Source of the DNA: Perilla frutescens
Taxonomy: Eukaryota; Streptophyta; Magnoliopsida; Lamiales; Lamiaceae
NCBI GenBank assembly: GCA_026008535.1
Contig: BRKX01000015.1
Coordinates: 27,177,501 to 27,241,500 of the forward strand
DNA: 64,000 bases
Direction: 5' to 3'
Of the stretch, positions 10,878-22,516 are shown piece by piece. The position numbers were made by a program, and so were the translations under genes. The notes under the pieces are model-generated. The model had not been told where the DNA came from. It saw only the letters and a program-made list of their open reading frames with translations, and made no database searches. How positions within the stretch are numbered: position 1 is the first letter of the stretch; each line of letters begins with the position of its first letter.

Positions 10878-12742
10878 ATGGAAATGAAAGAAACGGCAAG
10901 AAGAACTCCAACTGGAATCACACATTTTGTGGATATCCATGAAATACCTGAAGATGAAGAAGGAGAGGAAGAACAAGGACAAGAACAAGAACAAGAACGC
11001 ACAGCAAATAAGCCGACGAAAACTACAGCCACGGGTGATCATCAGAAACAAGAAAAACGCAAAGTCCGGGAAATGAAGAGACAGAACCAGTATTTCAGGA
11101 GGCAAGTTTCGCTGGAAACGGGATTTTCTGTGCTGAATGGAGAGAGAAGGGAGAGGAATGCGTTGCCTAGAAGTGGAAAAAGCTTCGGAGGGTTCGGCTC
11201 TGCTGCTGCTTATGAAGGAAGGAAAGGCGATTTCAGTATCTTCAGAACTAAATCCAATCTAGTGAGGCAGAATTCGAAGCTCCCATTGAGAAAGGAAAAA
11301 AGTGGGATCAATAATAATAATAATATTAATAATGTTGATGCTCAATACCATGATCATGCATTTGCATTTGGCCTTGATGATGAATCTCTCAACAAAAGTA
11401 GTGTTCCTGCTGGTAGATACTTTGCTGCTCTCACTGGACCCGAACTTGATCAAGTCAAGGTACGTACTAGAGTGAGTGGCTACGCCTACATGAGGTATAT
11501 ATATTTCATAATTATAAATAATTAATTAATTCTTGATTTCATCGATCATGCCAGGAGTCGGAGGACATACTTCTACCCAAGGACGAGATATGGCCATTCC
11601 TCCTCCGGTTCCCGATCGGTTGCTTCGGAATATGCCTAGGGCTAAGCAGCCAGGCCATACTGTGGCGGGCTCTGGCCACAAGTCCAGCCACAAAATCCCT
11701 CCACATTTCACCCTTAATCAATCTAGCAATCTGGGTGCTAGCCTTATCCGTGCTGATCGCAGTATTCATCACATACTTACTGAAATGCGCCTTCTACTTG
11801 GAAGCAGTGAAGAGGGAATACTTCCACCCAGTCCGGGTGAACTTCTTCTTCGCCCCGTGGATAGTGTGCATGTTCTTAGCCATCGGGGTTCCACCGTGTG
11901 TAGCAGCAGAGGGGCCTCTGCACCCGGCCCTCTGGTGTTCCTTCATGGCCCCCATCGTCTTCCTCGACCTCAAGATCTACGGCCAGTGGCTCTCCGGAGG
12001 GAAGAGGCGTCTCTGCAAAGTGGCCAACCCTTCGTCTCACCTATCCGTTGTGGGGAACTTCGTGGGGGCCATTTTGGCCGCCAAAGTGGGCTGGGAGGAG
12101 GCGGGGAAGTTCCTGTGGGCGATCGGGTTTGCACATTATCTAGTGGTGTTCGTGACGTTGTATCAGAGATTGCCCACGAGTGAAGCACTGCCTAAAGAGC
12201 TGCACCCAGTTTACTCGATGTTCATCGCAACTCCGGCAGCTGCGAGCATTGCATGGGGGGCTATTTACGGTGAATTTGATGGATTGGCTAGGACTTGCTT
12301 CTTCATCGCATTGTTTCTGTATTGCTCGTTGATTGTGCGCATCAACTTCTTCAGGGGGTTTAGGTTCTCAGTGGCGTGGTGGTCTTACACATTTCCGATG
12401 ACAACAGCTTCAATAGCGACCATAAAATATGCAGAGGAAGTCCCCTCTGTGATAAGTAAAGGGCTGGCATTGTCATTATCATTCATGTCTTCAACAATGG
12501 TTTCCGTGTTGTTTGTTTCCACACTGGTTCATGCTTTTGTGTGGCAGACATTGTTCCCTAACGATCTCGCCATCGCCATAACAAAGACAAGACACTCCAA
12601 GGAGAAGAAACCCATAAAGAAGAAGGCCTACGACATAAGACGTTGGACCAAGCAGTCGCCATTGTCGTTGGTTTCCACCATCACAAACCGAAATTCACCA
12701 GATCACAACCATGCCCAAGCCCATGCCCATGCGGAAAAGTAA
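10878..12742 (+). CDS. SLAC1: Guard-cell slow anion channel SLAC1
   Basis: Two exons, 10878-11459 and 11555-12742, joined in phase 0 across a 95-bp intron (AAG|GTACGT ... CCAG|GAG), give 589 aa; the Arabidopsis protein has 556. The family is a plasma-membrane anion efflux channel, activated by OST1 and calcium-dependent kinases, that drives stomatal closure. Residues 1-194 are a hydrophilic, acidic cytosolic tail. The membrane domain (about 205-520) has the TehA/SLAC1 fold and carries family landmarks such as FPIGCFGICLG, EAVKREYFHPVRVNFFFAPW and YGQWLSGGKRRLCKVANPS. The Phe in SYTFPMTT (about residue 474) probably corresponds to the gating Phe450 of Arabidopsis. Likely phosphosites are Ser78 (RRQVS), Ser126 (FRTKS) and Ser133 (RQNS); the last two keep the spacing of Ser113/Ser120. 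An Asn-rich run near residues 144-151 is a lineage-specific insert. The start is the first ATG of the long frame. The orthologue call rests on near-continuous similarity recalled for SLAC1 rather than SLAH genes. Confidence 0.95.
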
Positions 12743-13309
12743 TTAATTAATCAGGAAAATATATATTTATACGTAGTTATAACGTTTACAGTTTTTTTTT
12801 TAATTATTACTAGCTAGAGAGAAATTTACATATATACCTACATTTAGTATAGAATTATATATGTTGATAATCTATTATTTAAAATTAAAAATAAAAATAT
12901 ACATATATTATACCTATATTATATATAAATTTCTTCAATGTACTTCCATTATTGCTCTTGTATTCTGCAATATATATATAGTTCCTCGCTTCAATGATAT
13001 AATGTTTAAATTTAATTATATCTTTGTATGTATGAGCTATATATAACCTGTTTTAATAATTTAATAATTTAATTTGATATTTCATTGATATAAATTTTAA
13101 TTTTAGTTTGCGACAATTATTTATTAGTGTCAACATACATAACTAAAATTTTTAACATTATATTGTTGATGATATTATCTAATATTGATTTATTCTCAAG
13201 CAAATCGTTGGCATTAATTGAATTATATGAACAACACGCAATTCAAGGTGTGGATTATATTTCACGACAAAAAAAGTGGATGCATTTGGTAATATAAGAA
13301 TAATTCAAA
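12743..13309. other. SLAC1 downstream region, no gene seen
   Basis: AT-rich 3' flank with several possible polyadenylation words (AATAAA-like) and short TA runs. No supported coding sequence on either strand. Confidence 0.5.
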
Positions 13310-13369
13310 GTCCGTTTGGTTCAAATTAAGTAACGATAATCACAATGGATATCATTGAAGGGTTATCAT

Positions 13370-14413
13370 CAGGGCCGCTCCTTGCATGAGGCAAGTGAGT
13401 CGGTCGCCTCAGGCCCAAAAAATATGAAAAAATTAGGGGCCCCAAATTTTTGATAATATTATATATACATGCATAGTTATTATTATGTATCATAAAGGAA
13501 GTTGGTCCAATGGTATTAGATTGCAACCCAATAGTAATAGCACTTGTGTTTGAATCTTGTTATTTAAGTTTTTGAAAGTTTTTTCCCTTTTTTTGTAATT
13601 TAAAAGCAGGCGCCTCTCTTTTGATTCTAAACAGCCGCTATTTAAGTTTTTGCAAGTTTTTTTCCCTTTTTTTGTAATTTAAAAGCAGGCGCCTCTCTTT
13701 TGATTCTAAACAGCCGCTATTCAGGGTTTTTTTTTTTTTCATGCTGAGCAGCCGCAATCCACACTCCAAATATCAATTCCCAAATTTTTTTATTAATATT
13801 TAATTTTTTATTATTTAAAACTCAAAACATATATTATTTTTTATTAGAAGTTAAAACAATAGAAAAATTAAAATGTACCGTACCACAAAAATCTTAACAT
13901 ATATATTTTTTTATTAAAAGTTAAAACAGAAAAAAATAAACAATACAGAGCCGGCCACAACCCATTTTTTCTTCTTCTACTTCTTTTTCAATTCGTCTCC
14001 TAAAGCCAAGCTTATCAACGGTGAAGATTGCAGGAATTTTGAGCCAATAATAGGTAATTTATTTTATTATTTGTCTATTATTTTGCTTATTGTGTCTGTG
14101 ATGGAGAATTTCAATTTTAGGGTTGTTTGATTTGATTAATAAACTCATGTATTTCATATATATTTTTTAGAATCATGAATCGCAAGCATAAGTCCGGATA
14201 TCAAAAGAGAAAATGAAAATTAGAAGAACTTGATTGCACAAATTTGATTCATACTTTTGCTTCTAAAACTGTTAGGCGAGTTGTATTTAAACCATAATAT
14301 AAATATTTTTGCATATGGTGTATGTTCAATTTATTTATTAAGTTATAAAATGAAAAATAGGGGCCTCATTTTTCATCTCGACTCAGGCCACCGAATCATT
14401 AGGATCGGCTCTG
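13370..14413 (+). mobile_element. hAT derivative with 8-bp TSD and transposase remnant
   Basis: The ends are CAGGGCCGCTCC at the left and GGATCGGCTCTG at the right, an imperfect inverted repeat of hAT type (CAG...CTG). The flanks GTTATCAT (13362-13369) and GTTATCAC (14414-14421) form an 8-bp target duplication with one mismatch. At 14175 a short frame begins MNRKHKSGYQKRK and then hits a stop. This resembles the start of zinc-finger (TTF-type) hAT transposases, so the element is probably an internal deletion of a coding hAT. A 78-bp tandem duplication (13561-13716) lies in its left half. Size is 1,044 bp. Confidence 0.8.
13561..13716. repeat. 78-bp tandem duplication inside the hAT derivative
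   Basis: Two nearly identical copies share TATTTAAGTTTTTG, CCCTTTTTTTGTAATTTAAA and AGCAGGCGCCTCTCTTTTGA, offset by 78 bp. It is non-coding and specific to this insert. Confidence 0.85.
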
Positions 14414-15058
14414 GTTATCACAATGGGAATGGTGATTGCATTGTTATAGTTTGGTTCAATCATGGAATTATTGTTATTGTGATAGATAATGATTGGTTCG
14501 TTTCAAATTCATTAATGGTTATTATTATTGTTATTATTATTATTATTATTATAAATAATAAATATAATAATAATAATAATAAATATAGCACTAATAATAA
14601 TAATAATAATTATTATTATTATTATTATTATAAATAACAACAACAATAATAAATAATAGTAATATTAAATAAATAAGTAATTTAAATAACAATAATGTTT
14701 ACAAGAATAATAATAATAATAACATTAATAAATAAATAACAAAATTATTAATAATAATAATAATACTAATAATAATAAATAACAACAACAATAAACAATA
14801 AAAATAAATAAAAAATAATATAAATAATAATAATAATAACAATCATAAATAAATATCAAAATTAATTAATAAAAATAAGTATATTATTATTATAAAGAAT
14901 GATAATAATAATAATAATAAATATTAATATTAATATTTACAATAAATAAATAATATAATAATATTATTATTAATTATTAATAATATTATTATTATAATAA
15001 ATAACATCGATAATAAATATCAATAATAATAATATTATTATTATAATAAATAACATCG

Positions 15059-15099
<41 letters not shown>

Positions 15100-15222
15100 C
15101 AAAATTAATTAATAATAAAAAAATAATATAAATAATAATAATAATAATAATAACATTAATAAATAAATAAATAAAATTAATTATTAATATTAAAATTTAC
15201 AATAATAATAATAATAATGATG

Positions 15223-15289
<67 letters not shown>

Positions 15290-15523
15290 TTACAATAATG
15301 ATAATTCCAACAACAACAACAACAACAACAACAATGATGGTGATTATTGAGGAGTGTGGTAATGATTGAGGAGAATGATTAAAGGGGTGGGGTAGTTAAT
15401 CAATCTAAGGGAATGATTAACTTATTTTATATTCTCATTACATTGTACCAAACATAAAGAATGGGAATGGATCTCCTTCCATTCCTATTATCCACCCTGA
15501 TTACCCCTTACCAAGCGCCCCCT

Positions 15524-15706
15524 CAGTATTTCTAGAATTGATATTCTCGTTCAATGTATATTACAATAACTTCATGCACTTATGATCATTTATCTATTAA
15601 TAAACAATGCATCATAGTACCACCACTACCTCCTTCGGTGCAATGTGATGTTTCGTTTTATTTGTTTTCCAGTATGTCATATCGGGAATGTGTGGATCAC
15701 AATCAC

Positions 15707-15741
<35 letters not shown>

Positions 15742-16950
15742 ATTTTTACGAGTCATGGAACGACATATATAGGTGGCTACTGGCTGGAAATTAACCACCT
15801 CCCCCCTCGCCACCACCACCTTGTTATATAAAATGATGTTTAATACATGTATATTTAGCAATATGATCTGATCATGTTAACAATACAAGTCTCTCTCATG
15901 TAAGCAACATAATTATTTGATGTTATCAACATATATATCTCATGTTAGCTTATTAATACACATGTAGGAAAAGACAATTTGACAAAAGAAGTTTCAGTTG
16001 AAGGGTGGTATACACTATTTTCAACAAAGTTTGAGTCAAGCTCTCAATGTCAATTAGACGCCCAATCTCGAAATTGATTGATTGTGTTTGTTCGGAATTG
16101 AGCTCAATTGAAGCTTAGTGAATGTGTGGCAATCCGGCAATCCACTGGGGTTTAGATTTCAGATGGACATTTAATATCCATTAGTTGGAAAGGTAATAGA
16201 AGGTCCTAGTTGAACTATTTTTGAAAGTTTGAGAGTCTATTTGAACTGAAACTTGAACCAAATTTATATTAGAACCCGACCATATAATTAATTGAGGGTA
16301 TGAATGACATTTTCCCTTCAATTTTTTCATTATTTTTTTTCTCACATTGTGGTTGAGCAAATTCAAATTTATTATTAGAAAACATTAACCTACATAAGTT
16401 GTGGACCTAACCAAACAAACAAAATAGATTACACTTGTGGGCTTATGTCAGGTAGAAACTTTCTTAAAAAAAAAAACAAGAAGTCAATTAAGCGATGTAG
16501 TTAATATTCATCCGAAAATTTGATTAAGTTGAAGTCCGGATAATTTCATTAGGTTGTGGTTTTACCCAATATTCTGGAACCAAAATGAATGATCATTAAC
16601 TTAGGCAAATTCTCAACTACATCGTTCATGGCTCAAAATTAGCTTCAAACCATTAGACAGATGGGCCACACGCAGATGGGATCGGGTCAATCTGCCCCAC
16701 TCCAGAAAAAGTCTACGCTCAAAAAGGTATCAGTCATAGCTTAAAAGTTTCACCCTACTATTTTAATTATATAAGTTTATTGCATCTCAATTATAGTTTC
16801 ATACATCTAAATTAGGGCTTTTATTCCAAATTAAAATTTATTATTCCCAATTAGAGTTTATATTTGTTTCAAAAAATTAATTGTCGAGCACAGTGCACGA
16901 GCTCATGCTTTAGCACCAGATGAGTGCACTACAAGTCACCGGATCATATT
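15524..16950. other. Intergenic DNA without a supported gene
   Basis: Mixed AT-rich sequence with a TA/TG microsatellite at 15703-15742. I found no frame with a recognisable family signature on either strand. Confidence 0.5.
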
Positions 16951-17365
16951 AATTCACTTTAATTTGAGGGTTCGCTAAAATTCCATTTTAGGGTATATGT
17001 TTATTTGTTAAATTAATTCACTTTAATTTTATGATTCACTAATTCCATTTTAGGAAATTAATAAACTTTAATTTTATGGTTTACTAATTCCATTTTAGGG
17101 TATATATTTATTTCAAAAAAATAAATTTATTTATTTTAATTCCATTTTAGGCTATATATTTATTTCAAAAAAATGGATTAATTCACTTTAATTTTATGAT
17201 TCACTAATTCTATTTTAAGCTATATATTTATTTTAAAAAAATAAATTAATTCACTTTAGTTTTATAGTTCAAAAATTCCATTTTAGAGTATATAGTTATT
17301 TAATAAAATAATTCACTTTAATTTTATAATTCACTAATTCCATGATAGAGTATATATATTTTTGG
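16951..17365. repeat. Tandem array of 62-67 bp AT-rich units
   Basis: Six to seven degenerate units, each with AATTCACTTTAATTTTATG, then TTCACTAATTCCATTTTAGG and a TATATATTTATTTCAAAAAA tail. Unit starts are near 16951, 17015, 17060, 17120, 17180, 17247 and 17309. The array lies about 0.8 kb upstream of the aminotransferase-like gene. Confidence 0.75.
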
Positions 17366-17904
17366 CAAAAAATTAAAAAAAAATGAAAAAGAAAAAAATA
17401 GAGTTGACGCATGCACGCATCAATTTTGAACAAGTGTTTTGACCCTTTTTCACGTTTAATGAACTTGGGTTCATTTGATGAGTCAGACGCATCAAATTAG
17501 TGCAACCCAAAACAAGATTACTAGACTAGCTCTAACTTAAATAATTATTCAAATTTAAGGTTGAATATCTGAATCTGAAGAGGAATATTCGAGGATTGAG
17601 AGTTAAAAAAAAAATAAAAATAAAAATAAAAATGAAGGGAAAAGTGACAGAAAAAATGTATTAAATGGCTTGAAGATAGGATCTTGTGCTGGTATTTATT
17701 GTCACGCTTTAAGCATCCAGCAAGAAAAGGAAGGACAGCTCTGTAAATTGAACAATCCCAACAATTCAATAAATAATTTCCTAAAAAAAAGTAACAGTTT
17801 AATTTAATAAATGAAAAATTGAAATCCCCAAATTCGACCGCGCAAAACCTAAAACCAGAAATTCATTTACAAATGTTTTACTAAACTCTTCTGTTTTGAC
17901 ATGA

Positions 17905-18020
17905 ATGTGTCCAAACGCGACAGAAAATAGAAACAAAAAGACATCAAAATATCAGCCATCATCCATCATTCTTCTCCATCACTCACTCACTCACTCACTC
18001 CAACAATTCCAGATACTTCT

Positions 18021-18051
<31 letters not shown>

Positions 18052-18138
18052 ACAAAAAACCAATATTCAATTTTCATTGTCTTGCATAGTACACTCCGTC
18101 GCTCTCGTGCTGGTGGGTTCAGCGCAATGTCGCCATGA
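17905..18138 (+). promoter_or_regulatory. 5' leader with possible upstream ORF
   Basis: The presumed leader of the aminotransferase-like gene contains a (TCAC)n run (17980-18000) and a (GA)n run (18023-18050). A 77-codon frame beginning at 17905 ends in TGA at 18136-18138. That stop overlaps the main start codon as ATGA. A second ATG in the same frame (18127) would give a three-codon uORF with the same stop. Whether the transcript includes these ATGs is unknown. Confidence 0.35.
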
Positions 18139-21100
18139 GAAAGGCCAAAAACCCCTCCTCCACCACCACCACCACTGGCGGCGGCGGCGGAGCTGCGGCG
18201 GGGATGCGGGTGATAGTGCCCTTACAAGGGGTGGTGCAAGGCCGCGGTGGCCTTTTCTTGGGCTCGGTCATCCCCTGCGCTCTCTTCTACTTTCTCCACT
18301 ACCTCAAGAGCCGCGGCGGGGGAGATAGTCGTGCTCCGCCGCCGGAGGTTGATGCCCCTTCGCCGGATAATGCTTCTCACTCAACTGGGCTGCAGAGAGT
18401 GCATTCAAGGCTGCTGCTCTCGCCTCGGGGGGCCGGCGGGCCGGCCGCCGTGTCGTCTAGAGCTAATGCTATCGTTAGACAGAGTGAGGGCCCGTACAAT
18501 GAGGGGGTGAAGCGAGCGGAGGAAGACATTTTTGATGAGGTAGAGAATCCGGATGGTATAATTCAGCTTTGCTCGACTGAAAACAGGGTGGGTTTTTTTA
18601 TTGAAAAGTTGATTTTTTTTCCCCTAATCATGATGAATATAATCTTTCTGATTTAGCAAATTCTATACTGTCTGCATGTTTCTGTATGTTGTGTGGTGTG
18701 GTGTTTCGTTCTGTGTTAATTGATGTTAGTGTATTTGTACAATTTGATTGTGCGTGTGTGTGTCTCCTTTAGTGCATTGTTGTGTAAGCTTTTTATCAAT
18801 GGTTAAATGGATTGTTGTTTCTAAAGTCGTGTTCTTGTTGATGGATTGTTGCTTCTTTAGAGTGAGGACTCTTAAATTTTTGTAATTTATGTGATGGTGG
18901 TATGGAGGTAAAATCATGATGTAAATGGAACTTCATCATTTAATTGCACTATGTGAAGTAATCTATGGAGAAGAGCTTCAGTTAAATGCATTAAATTTTG
19001 AAATGTGTAGTGGATATGATATGCAATCGAAATGCTTTCCAGAAACACAATAAGATGGAGATATATATATCAAAGGGTTGTGTGTATTCGCATGTATAAA
19101 TACACAAAAATACACACACAGACCAACTACTCTAGCCCTAGAATGCAAATAATTTAGCTACTCATAGTCAAATAAATAGACAAAAATATTCCAAGAAGAA
19201 ACACGGTTCTATTAACATAAAGACTAAGATAAAAACTGGAAGTCGAATCTTGATCTTGCTCCTTCTCTTTGTTCTCTTGATCTTCTCAATCTCTTTTCTA
19301 ATCTTCTCTCAATGATTTTGGTGATATAAAAGTGTGTAATGGTAGGTAATTTTCGTTTATTGAAGTCATATATACAGTTGGGGAAGGATCTAGGTTGAAA
19401 AGGGAGTCCACAAAGTCTAAAATAAGGAAAATTGCTCAAAACTGGACAAGGGGACACATGGGCATTTCGAACCCGAGCCACGGCCGCACGCTCTGTGCAA
19501 AATGGACATAATTGCATAGTAGAGTCAGCTTGACTTTTAAGATTATGAGAGATCTTGTGTTTGGTCATATTTTTTCAGCATTTTGGACTCTGATTTGTTG
19601 ACCAAAAAGTGATCATTTTTCACTTTTGTTTTTGTATAGTTTTTGTGGGACATGGTTCAAGATTGGCTTGCAGATCATGGTACAGAATCAATAACTGGAA
19701 AGGGACTGAGCATAAGTGGGATCACAACATATCAACCATTTGATGGTTTACAGGAGCTGAAAACAGTGAGTACTTGCTGTTCTTGATTCTTGTTCATTTA
19801 TATTTGTTTCTATTGAATCAAAGTTTGAGATGGTCTTACTTATAGGACTTTGAACGACTATCTAACTTAATGAACCTTGTAGAATATTGTAGCTAATTGC
19901 AATTTTATTATTGCAGTATCGTAGCCAATTATATGAAAATGATACCTGTACTTGCATGCCCATCTTGCTATTGGGAGAATGATCTCCATTTATTCTTGTC
20001 CATATACAGATTCATCTGATATTTTCTGTACAGAGGCGAGGTTGCATCCCCATTTATCATAAACTTTCTAGAGCAGAATGCATGAAAATTTAGTTCTCTC
20101 TGCATGCTCAAAGACACTGCCTTCTATGTTATATATACTGATTTCTGCTGGAGTTGAGAATATTTTTTATCTGATTTACGTATTTATAATGACATTTATG
20201 CAACAATACTTTGCCTTTGATTAATCAAGATTGTATGTGATTCTCCTTACAGTATAAATTGCACGTCCTGCCTGTCAATACTGCTTTCATTAATACGCAC
20301 TATATATAGATCAGTCTGCAGTTGCTATTAGCTCTAGGATATTTAAGTTCATCTTGGGACCTAGTAACGAAGTTGATACTGTAATCTTGTATTCTTGTTT
20401 AAGAATTGGCTTAGCCTATGTGTGTATAAATTCAAAAGAAGAGTCATGTAGAATTGCCATTCTCACACATGGTTGGGAAAAAGTGTATCATAGTGATCAT
20501 TTGCAAATTATTTACTTAGTTTTTTTGGTTTATTCAGAAACATGCTTCCTTTAAAACTTCATAAGCTTTATGCTAATTATTCGAACTCAAGGCTGTGGCA
20601 GGGTTCATGTCTCAAGCCGTGGGCAGACCACTGTTTTCTAACCCAGCACAAATAGTACTTACAGCTGGTGCAGCCCCTGCAATTGAGATTCTCATCTTCT
20701 CCCTTGCTGATCCAGGAAATGCATTTCTTTTGCCATCACCATACTGTCCAGAGTAAGTGTTGCTTCGTTTTCTGAGGTATTCTTTTATATAGCAAGGACA
20801 GTAAAGTGAGCTAAATATGCAGCCTTGATGGGGATATCAAATGGCGTACCGGGGTGGAGATCATACCAGTTCCTTGCCGCAGTGCAGATAGCTTCAGTTT
20901 AAGTATTCCTGCTCTTGATCGAGCATTCAACCAAGCCAAGAAACGTGGTCTTAAAGTTCGTGGAATAATACTATCTAACCCTTCCAATCCTGTTGGTGTT
21001 CTGTACAACCGTGAAACACTTTTCAGCCTTATGGACTTCGCTACAGATAAGAGTATCCATATTATTTCTAATGAACTATTAGTTGGATCCACTCATGGAA

Positions 21101-21678
21101 GTGAAGAGTTTGTAAGCATGGCCGACATCATTGATGCAGAAGATTATGACAGAAATCGAGTTCACATAATATATGGTCTGTCTGAGGATATTTCTCTTCC
21201 CGGGTTCAGGATGGGGGTTATCTATACTTCCAACGAGAACGTTCTTTCGGCTGCTAAAAAACTAGCAAGATTTTCATCTGTCTCAGCCCCTACCCAGCAT
21301 TTACTGATATCTATGCTTTCAGATTCAAAATTCATTCACCAAACTATCAAGTTAAGTAGGGGAAGGCTTCGAAGGATGTATACTGAGCTTGTGAGCGGGT
21401 TGAAGCTGCTGGGGATTGAGTGCATGAAGAGCTCTGGGGGCTTCTACTGCTGGGCTGATATGAGTGGGTTAATCCGCTCCTACAGTGAGAAAGGAGAGCT
21501 CGAGCTATGGAATAAGTTGTTGAGCATTGCCAAAATCAATGCCATTCCGGGATCTTCTTGCCATTGCGTTGAACCTGGATGGTTTGGTTTGTGTTTCAGC
21601 ACATTAAGTGAGAATGAGATTCCTCTAGTTATACGACGTATAAAGGAAGTTTCGGACACCTGCAGCAAATCTACCTAA
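18135..21678 (+). CDS. ACS10/ACS12-type aminotransferase-like protein lacking the PLP lysine
   Basis: Four exons, 18135-18587, 19640-19765, 20592-20752 and 20823-21678, with GT-AG borders, give 531 aa (Arabidopsis ACS10 has 557). The N-terminus holds the ACS10-specific signature GMRVIVPLQGVVQGRGGLFL followed by a hydrophobic stretch (about residues 40-55), which suggests a membrane anchor. A class I/II aminotransferase domain follows, with LTAGAAPAIEI, SNPSNPVG and SLPGFRMG. ACS10 and ACS12 of Arabidopsis are known as amino acid aminotransferases rather than ACC synthases. Here key residues are changed. The PLP lysine of SLSKD is Glu368 (GLSED), the Asp contacting the PLP ring nitrogen is Asn330 (SNELL), its neighbour Tyr is Leu333, and the carboxylate-binding Arg of GWFR is Gly502. 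All exons stay open, so this looks like an expressed pseudoenzyme or a very young pseudogene. Intron 1 (1,052 bp) contains repeat-like sequence. Confidence 0.85.
19079..19590 (-). other. LTR-like sequence within intron 1
   Basis: On the reverse strand this stretch has a TATA-like TGTATATATGACTTCAATAA, a GA-rich leader and a TGTGTATTTATAC end. That composition is typical of plant LTRs. I could not find a matching target duplication, so an ordinary intron sequence remains possible. Confidence 0.3.
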
Positions 21679-22516
21679 ATGATGTTCGTCTTTGAAGGAA
21701 AAGGTTCAGATTATCAGTATACACGCAGTAGACCGAAGTTGCTGAATTGAATGAGTTTGAGGCAAGTTCGATCTTGACATGTGAGACGACCTATTGTCCT
21801 TGCATAACTGCAAAAAGACTGCTGGAAAGTACTGATTTGTGGAGATGGCAAGTCATTCTCTTTTTTGTGAACTTTATCAGCCTCAGAAAGTGAAATCTGA
21901 TTGCTATGCATAGGCTATCTGCAGCTACTGCAAACCGCAGATTGTCCTTGGAAATAGTTGATTCGTTATTTTTCTTGTGCATAATTTCCTACCAAATTAT
22001 AATGTATGTTCTTGTACCTACCTACAGGCTACAAGTAGCATGATGAACTACTGTCATTATTTTTTTACCAACATTTGCAATTTAAACACGATTTTTTAAA
22101 TGTTTTACTTATTACAGTATCATCGTTTAATTTAATTAATTAGTATATTTCATATTTTTCAGTAGTAAAATGTTGTTTCAGCAGTACACGTCGGACAAGC
22201 TTCCTAAAAGAAAATTGGAGATGTAGTTTGATTTTGGAACAATAGCAAATGAGACAATTCTATCTGACAGCAGTCTTTGATCACAGCAACCACTGCAGCC
22301 TTTAGAATAAGTAACAAGCTAACTATCAGGAAGGAATATAATATTTTATTATAATTACTTAATGTTGAAAAAACCATTTATTTCTACAAAAAAAAAAAGA
22401 ATAACACTTTATTGGCAACTAACAAACAATTGAGGTGAGAAATTCAGAATGAATCCAAAAGAATCCTAATTAAATGGTCTCCCTGCACCATGTGAAGAAA
22501 TGTAACCTACCGTTTG
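21679..22516. other. Convergent 3' flanks of two genes
   Basis: This stretch holds the likely 3' untranslated regions of the aminotransferase-like gene (+) and the receptor kinase gene (-). No further gene is seen; the short reading frames in it are unsupported. Confidence 0.6.

Larger units (their letters stand above)
13310..15523. mobile_element. MITE-like host element split by a hAT insertion
   Basis: The left end reads TCCGTTTGGTTCAAATTAAG. The reverse complement of the right end reads GGGGCGCTTGGTAAGGGGT followed by AATCAGGGTGGATAATAGG. Both fit the 'CGTTTGGT' ends of a common plant MITE class, though the TIRs are divergent. The two halves of this element are separated by the hAT insert at 13370-14413. 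The right half contains roughly 800 bp of ATT/AAT triplet repeats (14520-15300) and a CAACAA run. Ends are approximate. Confidence 0.5.

Noticed and set aside
11533..12183. 216-aa forward frame overlapping SLAC1 exon 2
   Set aside because: It is an out-of-frame shadow of the SLAC1 coding exon; the SLAC1 frame explains the conservation.
14257..14637. 126-aa frame ending in Asn and Tyr runs
   Set aside because: It crosses the hAT element border into triplet repeats, so it is not a gene.
19224..19568. 114-aa reverse frame within intron 1 of the aminotransferase-like gene
   Set aside because: It lies in LTR-like intron sequence and has no family features.
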